Positions 48,236-57,273 are shown, numbered from the stretch's first letter. The stretch is 64,000 bases of DNA from Oxalobacter paraformigenes (GCF_000158475.2 NZ_KI392031.1:448588-512587); one strand, 5' to 3'. Numbers and translations are program-made. The notes: generated from the sequence alone by a model not told the origin.

Positions 48236-48589
48236 ACCTGGCGGCAGGGGATCGTTCCGGCGCTGTTTGCAGGAGAGGCCATCCGGTCAACCCGGAAGCG
48301 GAGCCGGGTGCCGTGCCGGCAGGACAGGGAAAACAGGGCATGAAATCACGGCAACCGGGCCGGGCGGCAAACCGGGCTTTTGCGTCCGGCAGGCGTCCGG
48401 AGAAAAGCGAAAGCGGCACGGAAGGGACAGCAAGGCAGGCGAAACCGTTTTTTCAGGCGGTTTGCCCGACAGGGAAGGCGGATCCCGTTTGTCCTTTTTG
48501 GCTTTCAGGGCAGGGCGGAAACGATTTTTGAACGTTTCCTGCCGACAGCCGTCTATAATGGCACCAAACCATTCAAGCCTTTAAAAACC
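48236..48589. other. Intergenic region upstream of the small membrane protein gene
   Basis: No gene is recognised. A TATAAT box lies at 48554-48559. Confidence 0.45.
48528..48559 (+). promoter_or_regulatory. Candidate sigma70 promoter
   Basis: TTGAAC (48528-48533) and TATAAT (48554-48559) with a 20-bp spacer, longer than ideal. The -10 is perfect and lies 30 bp upstream of the ATG at 48590. Confidence 0.4.
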
Positions 48590-48934
48590 ATGAAGTTCAT
48601 TATTCCCTATCTTCACAAGCTGCAATTCCGGTGGGTCGTTGTAATCAACGGCCTGCTGTTGCTGGTGGCGCAGCTTTACCAGTTTTATCTGCAAAAGCAG
48701 CCGGCCGATGAACGGATCGTCATGATGATCCGCATTCTCCAGTCCAACAATTTTTCCATGTTCTGGTACCTGATCGCCGGCATCGGCTTTTACCTGTACT
48801 ACCGCTACAAGGAAAAACAGGCGGGCTATACCGGACAGTATCTGGGGAATTTCTGGATACCGCTGTCGGTCTGGGTGCTGGGCATGGTCATTACGACCGC
48901 GATGACGATCAAATCGCTGGCCGTATGGTTTTGA
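48590..48934 (+). CDS. Small inner-membrane protein, uncharacterised
   Basis: A 114-aa protein with three predicted membrane segments: about residues 14-34 (W-V-V-V-I-N-G-L-L-L-L-V-A), 57-73 (F-W-Y-L-I-A-G-I-G-F-Y-L-Y-Y) and 88-112 (I-P-L-S-V-W-V-L-G-M-V). The loops are short and charged. No family was recognised. A perfect TATAAT lies 30 bp upstream of the start, and the frame has natural membrane-protein composition, so I consider it real. It is transcribed alone. Confidence 0.7.
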   Translation: MKFIIPYLHKLQFRWVVVINGLLLLVAQLYQFYLQKQPADERIVMMIRILQSNNFSMFWYLIAGIGFYLYYRYKEKQAGYTGQYLGNFWIPLSVWVLGMVITTAMTIKSLAVWF

Positions 48935-49209
48935 ATGCGTGTGTTCGTTCCGTTCTTCCGGAAAAAGCGTCGTTATGGGATTGCGTTTTCGGGGGAAGGG
49001 CGTAAAGCAGGTGCTTTAAGAGGCCATGCCGCTCCGGGTGTTTAAATTGCAAGACGAGCTGAAAGCGGAGGACCGTTTTTTCGGATTGACGTTCCGGATA
49101 AAAAGAATACGTCCGCCTGTTCACGGGTTATGTCGGACCGAAAACAGAACGGATCTTTCTTTTTCACAGAAAAAGTCTTAAGAATCTGTTTGCGTGCTGA
49201 TCGGGGATG
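48935..49209. other. Region downstream of the small membrane protein gene
   Basis: No gene is seen. Minus-strand sequence may be the last, unrecognisable part of the decayed Sel1 gene. Confidence 0.4.
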
Positions 49210-50041
49210 GTTTCCGTTATTGACCGTCATCTGAAAAGAATGGCGTGCTTTGGCGGAAGCCTGTTTGACGCCGGTTCCCTTTTCAAGTGAAGCCAGACGC
49301 ATAGTGTGCGCCCGGATTTCCCGGAGCGGCGGCTTTTTCATGCTACATACGGGTCTCTTTCATGTCCGGTCTGTCCCGAAACTGGCACACCATTCCCGGT
49401 ACGCCTTGCCCCATGCCGTCTTCCTGCGCGGCCGCTTTTTCCGCCTTTTTCCGCCCGGTACCTGGCTTTTTCCGTGTCTTGCGGCACGCGTCCCTGTCCC
49501 GCGTAATAAAAGAAAGCCATCATGCCGTGCGCTTTGCGATTACCCGGTTCTGCTGCCTGCCGGCTCCACTTTGCCGCCTGGAAAAAATCCTGCCGGGCTG
49601 CCTGCATGCCGGCCATGAATGTCGCCAACGTGAGCCTGTCCTGATCGTTCATGTTGAGTTTATCGGCAACATCAGCCGCTTTTTTCCTCCCATTTGAAGG
49701 CTTCCTCGTGGTCTTCCTTTAATTCCTTTTCCATGACATAACAAGCTGCCGTTTTCAGACAAGCCTTGCGGTATTCGCCTTCAGCCGCTTTCAGAAAGTA
49801 TTTGCAGGGTTTTTCGCAGTTTTTTTTTGAGGGATTTTTTTCAATTGCTTTAACCGAGATAACAGAAAGCGGCCGCATTGCGGAAATCGGCCGCTTGCTG
49901 AAATATAGGCAATGCTTTTTCATATTCTCCCTTTCGATAATATTCGACGCTTTTTTTCACTGACAATCTCTTTTTCTTTTTCACAGGCTATTAAAGAAAA
50001 AAGGAAACTTGTTATCAGTAAGAAGAATATTTTTTGAGCAT
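49210..50041 (-). pseudogene. Sel1-repeat lipoprotein, decayed second copy
   Basis: Segments in shifting frames match the intact Sel1 lipoprotein at 50.7-51.6 kb in order. These are C-E-K-E-K-E-I-V-S-E-K after a hydrophobic start (ATG at 50041), V-E-Y-Y-R-K-G-E-Y-E-K-A-L-P, F-L-K-A-A-E-G-E-Y-R-K-A-C-L-K (about 49800), D-Q-D-R-L-T-L-A-T-F-M-A-G, H-G-M-M-A-F-F-Y-Y-A-G-Q-G (about 49500), and L-E-K-G-T-G-V-K near 49280. Several frameshifts, a stop and a deletion make it inactive. It lies 45 bp downstream of the orphan toxin-like cassette, like the intact pair (34 bp). Confidence 0.8.
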
Positions 50042-50086
50042 TTCGGATTAAGTGAATATGCCATACTGAACATTCTGGCATCCGGT

Positions 50087-50626
50087 TCAAGGAGCATAGT
50101 TATTTCGCTGTGGGTATTGATTCCTGACAAAATCCCTACCGGAATCAATAAATATGTGGAGGATTTTATCCTGAGCTTCTTTGGTAACTGCCCCTTCCTC
50201 TCCCGTTCTCACCATCCCCGCCACCCTCGAAGCAACATAAGCCCGCAAGGCCCCGGCCAGGGCACTCCTTTTCGCCTGCTTTTCTCCTAACGTATGCCCG
50301 ATGATGAACCGGGCCTGATGGTCGGGGATGCCTTGCCTTCTCAGCTCCCGGTACACCCGGTTTTGTCCAATTTCATCCTGCGGCTTGTCCATCCATTCGA
50401 CCACCGTCCTGTCGTACCCGCTGCTGTAGTCGCTGACGGCGCTGATCGCCATGCTGACGGCGGTGGCGTTTTCCAGCCCGGCCTGACGGGTCAGGTAAAG
50501 CGTTACCAACGTAGTAGCCAGGTCTTCCATGGCGGTTCCCGCCACCTTGACGGGAAGATAGCCGGGATTGGTGACGCCGGCGTTTTTGTAGGCCTCGCTT
50601 CTCGCCGCTGTTTCAGTCCGCTTCGG
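50087..50626 (-). pseudogene. Orphan C-terminal cassette of the 552-aa toxin-like protein
   Basis: About 179 codons are open, from just after an in-frame TGA (50627-50629) to the stop at 50087. They match the last about 170 residues of the 552-aa protein, beginning at A-A-R-S-E-x-Y-K-N and sharing G-Y-L-P-V-K-V-A-G-T, S-D-Y-S-S-G-Y-D-x-T-V, M-D-K-P-Q and F-I-I-G-H-T-L-G-E-K-Q-A. The extreme C-terminus differs. No start codon with a ribosome site is evident; a GTG lies at 50545. It sits directly behind the terminator of the intact pair, as orphan modules of polymorphic toxin loci do. It could still serve as donor sequence for recombination. Confidence 0.75.
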
Positions 50627-50631
50627 TCAAT

Positions 50632-50663
50632 AAAAAACCCGTCTGAACAATCAGACGGGTTTT
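50632..50663 (-). terminator. Terminator of the 552-aa/Sel1 transcript
   Basis: A perfect 13-bp stem (50634-50646 with 50651-50663) with T residues on the minus strand, 20 bp past the Sel1 gene stop. It separates the intact pair from the orphan cassette. Confidence 0.9.
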
Positions 50664-50683
50664 AAACGGATTGGAAATGAAAA

Positions 50684-51592
50684 TTATGGATTGTTTTCCA
50701 GCTTATGTTTCCTTTCAAAGTCAGACAATGCCTTGATCGGGTAATCTTTTCCGCTTTTTGCAGCCAGCCGGTAGTAGTGGTGGGCTTTGGTTAAATCTTT
50801 TTTGACGCCAGTTCCATTCTCGTAAATCCTTCCCAACTGGTACTGCGCTACTTCGTTGTTTTTCATGGCAGATTTTTCGTACCACGAGATGGCTTCTTTC
50901 ATATCCGGATTGTCGCGGTATTGGTAGAGCATTCCCAAAGCAAATTCGCCCATCATATCACCCTGTGAAGCCGCTTTTTCGGCCCAGTATTTGGCTTTCT
51001 CCTTGTTGGCCAGGACGCCTTGACCTGAGTAATAAAAGAACGCCATCATGCCTTGTGCTGGAGCATAGTCTTTTTCTGCTGCTTGATGAAGCCACTTCGC
51101 CGCTTCGGAAAAATCCTGCAAAGTGCCTTTTCCACTAGCATACAAATTTCCCATTATTATAGCCAATGCCAGTCTGTCTTTATCGTCCATTTGGATTTCA
51201 TCAACCACACCAGCGGCCTTCTTTCCCCATTTGAATGCACTACTGAAATCCTGTTTGAATTCTTTCCCGGCAAAAAAGCATTCAGCCACTTTCAGGTAGG
51301 CTTTTTTATAGTTTCCCTCAGCGGCTTTCAGAAAATGCTCGCACGATTTTTCCTCACTCTTCGCTGTGTCGTTCCCTTCTCTTTTCATCAAACCGAGATA
51401 ATAGAAAGCGGCTGCATTTCCTGAATCAGCCGCTTGTCCCAATAAAGGAAGCGCTTTTTCATATTCTCCTTTTTGGTAATATTCCACGCCTTCTTTTTCG
51501 CTGATTATCCCGTTTGTCTTTTCTTTTTCACAAGCGGCTAAAGCGTAAACAAGGCTGGCTATTATCAGTAAGGAGAATAATTTTTTCAGCAT
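50684..51592 (-). CDS. Sel1-repeat lipoprotein, candidate immunity protein
   Basis: A 302-aa exported lipoprotein. The start at 51592 gives a signal peptide with lipobox A-L-A-A-C (Cys about residue 20); the frame is open upstream to 51682 but without a signal. The mature part consists of about six Sel1-like/TPR repeats of about 36 residues, for example A-A-A-F-Y-Y-L-G-L-M, A-L-A-I-I-M-G-N-L-Y-A-S-G-K-G, M-M-A-F-F-Y-Y-S-G-Q-G, Y-Q-L-G-R-I-Y-E-N-G-T-G-V. Sel1 proteins are protein-binding solenoids and often serve as immunity proteins beside secreted toxins. It starts 34 bp after the 552-aa gene stop on the same strand, and the pair is duplicated downstream, which supports a cognate relationship. 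Confidence 0.88.
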   Translation of the reverse strand: MLKKLFSLLIIASLVYALAACEKEKTNGIISEKEGVEYYQKGEYEKALPLLGQAADSGNAAAFYYLGLMKREGNDTAKSEEKSCEHFLKAAEGNYKKAYLKVAECFFAGKEFKQDFSSAFKWGKKAAGVVDEIQMDDKDRLALAIIMGNLYASGKGTLQDFSEAAKWLHQAAEKDYAPAQGMMAFFYYSGQGVLANKEKAKYWAEKAASQGDMMGEFALGMLYQYRDNPDMKEAISWYEKSAMKNNEVAQYQLGRIYENGTGVKKDLTKAHHYYRLAAKSGKDYPIKALSDFERKHKLENNP

Positions 51593-51626
51593 CTTTTTAA
51601 CCAATATAAAGTTTAAGTTTAATATT

Positions 51627-53285
51627 TTATTTCTTATCTGATGCTTTGTTCGTGATGAAGTGGGTACCTTTATCCATTCCAAAGTCCAGACTCGTGTCCT
51701 GCCAAAACTTCAACATTCCGCCCTCTTCCCCGGTTCGTGTCATCTTACCCAAAAACGAAGCCGCATAAGCCCTTAACGCACCTGCCAGTGCACAAATTTG
51801 CGCCTGTTTCTCCCCCAGCGTATGCCCGATGATGAACCGGGCACGGGTGTCTGTTATGCCTTGTCTTCTCAGCTCCCGGTAAACCCGGTTCTGTTCAATT
51901 TCATTCTGCGGCTTGTCCATCCATTCGGCTACCGTCTTGTCGTAGCCGCTACTGTAGTCGCTGATGGCACCCATCGCCATGCTGACAGCGGTGGCGCTTT
52001 CCGGTCCCGCCTGACTGGTAATGTAGAGGGCGCCTAGGGTGGTGACCAGATCTTCCATGAGGGTGCCCGCCACCTTGACGGGAAGATAGCCGGGATTTTT
52101 TTCAAGGTTTGCATTTTTGTATACTTCGCTTCTCGCCGCTTTTTCGCCTTGTTTCTTTTCGTAGAGATAGCGCCTGTAAGGGTAGTAAAGGTAAGCGACG
52201 GGGTCGTCATGATAGGCAATCCGGCTCTCGGGATCGGTGTAACGGTGTGTTTTCAGCCAATAGGAGAGCGACTCTTTGGTGAGCTGGTCAAAAGTCAGGG
52301 CTTTGCTGCCCGCATCGTATCCACCCGCGATCAAGGAATGGGACAGATCGGTGATGCCTGTGCCATAGCCGCTTCCGGCCAGCCGGTTGAGGTATCTTGC
52401 CTCGTCGTCATGGGTGGCTGTGTCGCTCTTTCGTTTGGCATTCATATAGGTTCCCCATGCGCTTTGGGTGCTTTCGCCTTCGGCCGGCATGCCGTAGGCA
52501 AAGCGGGTTTCCCTTTCCTGTCCCGAAAGCATCGCTCCCGCCTGTCGCCCGGTGGCTTCCATGGCCGCTCTGAACCGGGCCGCTTGCCTTGGGATATCCG
52601 GAGACAGGGTAAAGCCTTCATTACCCAGACTGTGCTGAAGGCGGGCGGTTTCCTGCCGGGTGCGTTCCTGCTGTCCGGGCGAATCGGGAGAGACGAGGCC
52701 GGGATGGATTTCAGCGGGCAAATGAAAGCCTTCATTGCCGGCAGCCGGGGCATAATCGGGTGTGTCGCCTTGAGACCGGAGGCGGGAGGAAGTGCCTGTT
52801 GTGGTATCGCTTCCGTACCGGATGGCGTCGGTATGGCGGGGATCGGTAGTCGGGAAAGTGTCGGAACCGGCAGAAGCCGGTTTGAAAGCCGTGTTATTCC
52901 TCCCGAAAGAAGACCCCTTGCGTTGGGGAGAGAAGGTTTCGGTTCCCCTTATGGCAGAGGACGTCGCGCTGTTTGAAACAGGAGGCGTGGTTTTATCGGA
53001 AAAAGCAGTATTGTCAATCACGGGAGACAGACCGGGGGAAGCCTGCCGGGTCAGCTCACGCGAGAGGTTTTGATTCACCGTGTCGGAAGAGCCGGAGGCG
53101 GCCCGATACGAGGCAAGCGTCGGGCTGGAAGGGGAAGGACGGTTCAGAAAGCGCTGGAAGCCGTGATAGAGCCTGAGCGCATCTGGCGAGAGCGACCGTT
53201 TCGGCGGAGGCAAGTCGCTTCCTCCCAGTGTCTGGCCAAAGGGGTTTTGGCTGCTTCCCATGTTCCGGTTGTCTTCTTTTTCCAT
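51627..53285 (-). CDS. 552-aa protein with disordered N-terminus, candidate toxin/effector
   Basis: I do not recognise a named family. Residues 1-about 190 are Ser/Thr/Pro/Gly-rich and likely disordered. Two copies of a G-N-E-G-F-x-L motif (about 185 and 222) precede a helical middle region with Y-D-A-G-S-K-A-L-T-F-D-Q-L and Y-L-Y-Y-P-Y-R-R-Y-L-Y-E (about 365). The C-terminal 170 residues include a hydrophobic helix pair (E-D-L-V-T-T-L-G-A-L-Y-I-T), S-D-Y-S-S-G-Y-D-K-T-V, and R-F-I-I-G-H-T-L-G-E-K-Q-A. There is no signal peptide. This C-terminal block recurs as an orphan cassette downstream, and a Sel1 lipoprotein gene follows immediately. Modular toxin with cognate immunity is the inferred role. 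AAGGAAAACAC precedes the start. Confidence 0.8.
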   Translation of the reverse strand: MEKEDNRNMGSSQNPFGQTLGGSDLPPPKRSLSPDALRLYHGFQRFLNRPSPSSPTLASYRAASGSSDTVNQNLSRELTRQASPGLSPVIDNTAFSDKTTPPVSNSATSSAIRGTETFSPQRKGSSFGRNNTAFKPASAGSDTFPTTDPRHTDAIRYGSDTTTGTSSRLRSQGDTPDYAPAAGNEGFHLPAEIHPGLVSPDSPGQQERTRQETARLQHSLGNEGFTLSPDIPRQAARFRAAMEATGRQAGAMLSGQERETRFAYGMPAEGESTQSAWGTYMNAKRKSDTATHDDEARYLNRLAGSGYGTGITDLSHSLIAGGYDAGSKALTFDQLTKESLSYWLKTHRYTDPESRIAYHDDPVAYLYYPYRRYLYEKKQGEKAARSEVYKNANLEKNPGYLPVKVAGTLMEDLVTTLGALYITSQAGPESATAVSMAMGAISDYSSGYDKTVAEWMDKPQNEIEQNRVYRELRRQGITDTRARFIIGHTLGEKQAQICALAGALRAYAASFLGKMTRTGEEGGMLKFWQDTSLDFGMDKGTHFITNKASDKK

Positions 53286-53337
53286 TGTGTTTTCCTTTCT
53301 GCGGCAGTCCGTTTTTAGCAGAGAAAAGGGCTGCCAG

Positions 53338-53343
53338 TGTCAA
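53338..53343 (-). promoter_or_regulatory. Candidate -35 box of the 552-aa gene
   Basis: A perfect TTGACA on the minus strand, 53 bp upstream of the start at 53285. The -10 at 17-18 bp spacing (TGCTAA/GCTAAA) is weak. Confidence 0.35.
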
Positions 53344-53358
53344 TCCGCAAATGGCTAT

Positions 53359-53384
53359 ATTATAAACCATTTATGGTTTATAAT
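53359..53384. repeat. 26-bp perfect AT-rich palindrome upstream of the 552-aa gene
   Basis: Arms ATTATAAACCAT and ATGGTTTATAAT (12 bp each) around a TT centre, just upstream of the candidate -35. It contains TATAAT in both directions and could be an operator or overlapping promoter. Confidence 0.75.
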
Positions 53385-53629
53385 CGGGTGCAAAGCGATA
53401 CGATGTCAGGAAAGGGGCTAAAGAGGCTGACCGGTTTTTCCGGCAGGTGAAACGGTTTTCCCCGGCAGGACGGTTTCGGCACGTTTTCCTCAATAGGGTA
53501 AAATGACACCTGTTTCTCCCGATGGCCGTTTGGGTGCCTAAACGGGCGTGTTCGGGCAAGGGTTTTCTGCGCAGGCTGGCGTCTTGCCGGGCGGTTTTTG
53601 CGCCGCAGTTTGTTTTTCCGGAGTGTTTC

Positions 53630-55639
53630 TTGGATTCCGAGTCTTCTTCACAGCTTGTTTATTCGGATGACCTCAAGGCGTATGAGGAGGATCTGGCACG
53701 CCTGATGGGGCCGGACGGCCCGTTTTCGGAAGTGGTGGAAGGGTATAACGGGCGGCCGATGCAGCTGGAGATGGCGCAGGCGATCGCCCGGACGATTGTC
53801 AATTGCGAAACCTTTGTGGCGGAGGCGGGAACCGGAACGGGCAAGACCTTCGCCTATCTGGTGCCGGCGCTGATGTGGGGCGGCAAGGTCATTATTTCGA
53901 CGGGAACGCGCAATCTTCAGGATCAGCTTTTTTTCCGGGATATTCCGACGGTCAGGAAGGCGCTGGTGTCGCCGGTGACGGTCGCACTCCTGAAGGGACG
54001 GGCCAATTACGTCTGCCCTCTCCATCTGGCGCGAACGGCGGAATACGGGCGGATGGAAACGAAAGCGGATACCTATTATCTGCGCGAGATCGTGAAGTTC
54101 GCGAAAAGAACCGATACGGGCGACAAGTCCGATTTGCCGACGGTGCCGGAGACGGCGTCGATCTGGAATCAGGTGACGTCCACGAAAGAGAATTGTCCCG
54201 GAACGGAATGCCCGCATTATCAGGACTGTTTCGTGATGAAGGCGCGGAAAGCGGCGCAGCAGGCCGATGTCGTGGTCGTCAATCACCATCTGTTTTTTGC
54301 CGATGTCGTGCTGAAGGATACCGGAGTGGCCGAGCTGTTGCCGACGGCCAATACGGTGATTTTCGACGAGGCGCATCAGTTGCCGGATACGGCGACGATG
54401 TTTTTCGGCCAGTTCGTCGCCACAGGGCAGATGCACGAATTGTGCCGCGATGTGCAGGTCGAAGGCCTGGCGCAAGCCCGCGACGGGGCCGACTGGGTCG
54501 GACTGGTGGGCCGACTGGACAAGGCGACGAAGGATTTGCGCCTGACGCTGCCGGAAGGCATGAACCGGATGGCCGTGCATCAGATCGCAAAACACGACGC
54601 CTTCATGGCGGCGCTTGAAACGTTTTTGGCGGCGCTGGACGGGCTGGGTGAGGCGTTATCGGCGCAGGCCGAGCGTTCGGAAGTGCTGGAAGTCTGCCGG
54701 GCGCGGGCGGCCGAAGCCGGCGCGTTCGTGCGGAAATGGCTGGCGCTGGCGAAGGGAGAAGAAAAGACCGAGGATGTGCTCTGGGTGGAAACGTTCGGCC
54801 TGTCGCTGCAACTGCATCTGACGCCGCTGTCGGTCGCGGACGTGTTCAACAAACAGCGCGAAGGCACGCCACGGGCCTGGATTTTCACCTCGGCCACCCT
54901 TGCCATCAGGCAGGATTTCCACTATTTCGCTTCCCGGATGGGCTTGCTGGAAGCCGAGTCGAAGACCTGGCCCAGTCCCTTCAATTATGGCGAAAACGCC
55001 ATGCTTTACGTTCCGGACAAAATGCCCATGCCGCAGTCCCCTTATTATTCGGATGCGGTGGTGGAAGCGGCCTTGCCGCTGATCGAGGCTTCCGGAGGGG
55101 GCGCGTTCATTTTATGCACCACGCTCCGGGCGGTAGGTCAGATTTCGGCCCGCTTGCGGGAGATTTTCAAGGAAAAGGAATGGCCGTTTCCGCTGTTTGT
55201 GCAGGGGGAATCGGGCAAGACCGATTTGCTGGAGCGTTTCCGGAAATCGGGCAATGGCGTGCTGGTCGGTAGCCAGAGTTTCTGGGAAGGGGTCGATGTG
55301 CGCGGGAAAGCGCTGTCGCTGGTCATTGTGGACAAGCTGCCGTTCGCGCCGCCGGACGACCCGGTGCTGGCCGCCCGTATCCGGGCGCTGGAAAAGGAAG
55401 GCGGCAACGGGTTCATGGATTTCCAGTTGCCCGAAGCGATCATGAGCTTAAAGCAAGGGGCAGGGCGGCTGATTCGCGACGAACGCGACCGGGGCGTTCT
55501 GATGATTTGCGATACGCGGCTGATTTCCAGGGCCTATGGCCGGCGCATCTGGCAGAGCCTGCCGCCGTTTTCCCGCACGCGGGACGAGGCGGCAGCCTGC
55601 GCGTTTTTGCGCGATGACGGCAGTGAAAAGGCGGCCTGA
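53630..55639 (+). CDS. yoaA: ATP-dependent DNA helicase, DinG/YoaA (XPD-like) family
   Basis: A 669-aa superfamily 2 helicase with an Fe-S domain, acting 5'-3' on DNA repair or R-loop substrates. Motif I is A-G-T-G-T-G-K-T, motif II is D-E-A-H, and the Fe-S cysteines lie in A-N-Y-V-C, E-N-C-P-G-T-E-C and Y-Q-D-C. The C-terminal half has G-S-Q-S-F-W-E-G-V-D and Q-G-A-G-R-L-I-R. Size and motif spacing are closer to E. coli YoaA than to DinG. I chose the TTG at 53630 because GGAG lies 6 bp upstream and homology begins soon after; an ATG at 53522 has no ribosome site. It is transcribed alone. Confidence 0.9.
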   Translation: MDSESSSQLVYSDDLKAYEEDLARLMGPDGPFSEVVEGYNGRPMQLEMAQAIARTIVNCETFVAEAGTGTGKTFAYLVPALMWGGKVIISTGTRNLQDQLFFRDIPTVRKALVSPVTVALLKGRANYVCPLHLARTAEYGRMETKADTYYLREIVKFAKRTDTGDKSDLPTVPETASIWNQVTSTKENCPGTECPHYQDCFVMKARKAAQQADVVVVNHHLFFADVVLKDTGVAELLPTANTVIFDEAHQLPDTATMFFGQFVATGQMHELCRDVQVEGLAQARDGADWVGLVGRLDKATKDLRLTLPEGMNRMAVHQIAKHDAFMAALETFLAALDGLGEALSAQAERSEVLEVCRARAAEAGAFVRKWLALAKGEEKTEDVLWVETFGLSLQLHLTPLSVADVFNKQREGTPRAWIFTSATLAIRQDFHYFASRMGLLEAESKTWPSPFNYGENAMLYVPDKMPMPQSPYYSDAVVEAALPLIEASGGGAFILCTTLRAVGQISARLREIFKEKEWPFPLFVQGESGKTDLLERFRKSGNGVLVGSQSFWEGVDVRGKALSLVIVDKLPFAPPDDPVLAARIRALEKEGGNGFMDFQLPEAIMSLKQGAGRLIRDERDRGVLMICDTRLISRAYGRRIWQSLPPFSRTRDEAAACAFLRDDGSEKAA

Positions 55640-55653
55640 ACGGGTCTGGCCGG

Positions 55654-55836
55654 TCAGGCGGCGCGGACGGGACGTTTTTTGCCGAACCGCTTGCGGATGA
55701 CGGGGATCAGGGCGGTGACGGCGGCTTGCGCGCCCCAAAAGACGGCCATGCGTAACGGCCCGGAAGTGATTTTCCCGAAGCGCCAGATGCCTTTTGCCAG
55801 CAGGGTGGCGGCCAGTACGGCGAGTTTCTTTTCCAT
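55654..55836 (-). CDS. Small basic protein with hydrophobic segment
   Basis: A 60-aa frame converging on the helicase gene, 14 bp after its stop. It has an ATG at 55836 with GGAAAA upstream, an amphipathic/hydrophobic segment (F-W-G-A-Q-A-A-V-T-A-L-I-P-V-I, about 33-47) and a basic tail. No family is recognised. Its composition is protein-like and it fills the interval well. It could be a small membrane-associated protein or a spurious frame. Confidence 0.5.
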   Translation of the reverse strand: MEKKLAVLAATLLAKGIWRFGKITSGPLRMAVFWGAQAAVTALIPVIRKRFGKKRPVRAA

Positions 55837-55917
55837 GATGCGGTTTTCCGGAGGGTGGAGAAAAACCGATTTTAGGGAAAAATTTTCCTCCGCGCCAATG
55901 AGCCCGCTTGTCCCGGT

Positions 55918-57273
55918 TCAGACCGTTTTGCCGGACCTGGCCTGACGGGTCTTGCAAAGAAAACGCAGCCAGAACATCGCGCCTGCGCTGGTCAGTCCCA
56001 GCGGGAAAGCCATCCAGATGCCGGTCAGGCCGTAATCCATCACGAAGCCGAAAACATAGCTGGCGGAAAGCGAAATGACGAAATAGGCGAGGAAGGAAAA
56101 CAGCATCATGATTTTCACGTCCATGATGCCGCGCAGGGCATTGGCGAAAGCGATTTGCAAACTGTCGCCGAACTGGTAAATCATCATGATCGGAAAGAGG
56201 GAAGCGAGTGCGCCCAGAACGGCGGTATTGCCGGTAAACCAGTTGCCGATGGCGAAGCGGAACTGCCAGAAGAGCGTCGTGGAGGCTATCGCCATCATCA
56301 TGATGAGATAAAAGCCGGAAAAGGCGGCCCGGCGCACGTCGGCCGGCCTTTCCTGCCCCCGGAAATAGCTGACGCGGACGGCGGTGGCGGCGCCCATGCC
56401 GTAGTACATCATGAAAAAGAGGGTGCTGACGGTCAGCATGACCTGATGGGCGGCCAGCGCAATGGTGCCGAGCCAGCCGACCATGATGGTGGTCAGCGAG
56501 AAGGAGGCGGTTTCCATGCCCATTTGCAGGGCCAGCGGCCAGCCCAGTGCGTTGAGTTTCCGGAAATCGGCGCGGTTCAAGGCTGCGCGGATAAATCCGT
56601 TTTTGTAATCCCGGTAGCGGGGCAGGCAGAAAAAGATCGCGACAAAGACGCCCAGCATGACGATACGCGAAAAAAGCGTGGATAGTCCCGCCCCGACGAG
56701 GCCCAGTTCGGGAAAACCGGCCACACCGTAGATCAGGACGTAATTGCCGATAATGTTCAGCAGGTTGCCGGACAGCAGAATCCACATGGACGTGCGCGTG
56801 TCCATGATGCCGTCGGCAAACTGCCTGAAGGCGTTGAAAAGCAGGATGAAGACAAGCGACGCCAGCAGGACAAGGTAATAGGGTTCGATCAGCGGGATCA
56901 GTTCGGCCGGCTGGTCGAGCCTGTCGATGTTGAAAAACAGGACGGTCATGGCCAGCGTGAAAACGATGGCGACGGTGAAGTTGACGAAGAGGGCGTTTTT
57001 GAGTTTGCCGCCGATGCACGCTCTGTCGCCGGAGCCGAACAGTTCGCCGATAACGGGCGTCAGTCCGTAGGCAAAGCCGGTGCTGCCGATGATGACGAGG
57101 TTGAACAGGTTATTGACGAAGCTGGCCGCGCCCAGCGATTCGGTGCTGTAATGCCCGATCATGATCGTGTCCGCAAAACCGAGCACGATCATGCCGATCT
57201 GGCCGATAATGATCGGCACACCCAGCGCGATCAGTTTGCGGAAATGGTCGGCATACGAAGCGGGCAGGTTCAT
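55918..57273 (-). CDS. MATE-family multidrug/Na+ efflux transporter
   Basis: A 451-aa, 12-TM MATE exporter of the NorM/MdtK type, in two homologous six-TM halves. Each half has the family pattern (first: I-I-G-Q-I-G-M-I-V-L-G-F-A-D-T-I-M-I-G; second: P-L-A-L-Q-M-G-M-E-T-A-S-F and A-A-H-Q-V-M-L). The Asp in TM1 (F-A-D-T) matches the cation-coupling position. The start at 57273 gives the usual short N-terminus. It lies about 200 bp downstream of the HAD nucleotidase gene on the same strand. The substrate is unknown. Confidence 0.92.
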   Translation of the reverse strand: MNLPASYADHFRKLIALGVPIIIGQIGMIVLGFADTIMIGHYSTESLGAASFVNNLFNLVIIGSTGFAYGLTPVIGELFGSGDRACIGGKLKNALFVNFTVAIVFTLAMTVLFFNIDRLDQPAELIPLIEPYYLVLLASLVFILLFNAFRQFADGIMDTRTSMWILLSGNLLNIIGNYVLIYGVAGFPELGLVGAGLSTLFSRIVMLGVFVAIFFCLPRYRDYKNGFIRAALNRADFRKLNALGWPLALQMGMETASFSLTTIMVGWLGTIALAAHQVMLTVSTLFFMMYYGMGAATAVRVSYFRGQERPADVRRAAFSGFYLIMMMAIASTTLFWQFRFAIGNWFTGNTAVLGALASLFPIMMIYQFGDSLQIAFANALRGIMDVKIMMLFSFLAYFVISLSASYVFGFVMDYGLTGIWMAFPLGLTSAGAMFWLRFLCKTRQARSGKTV

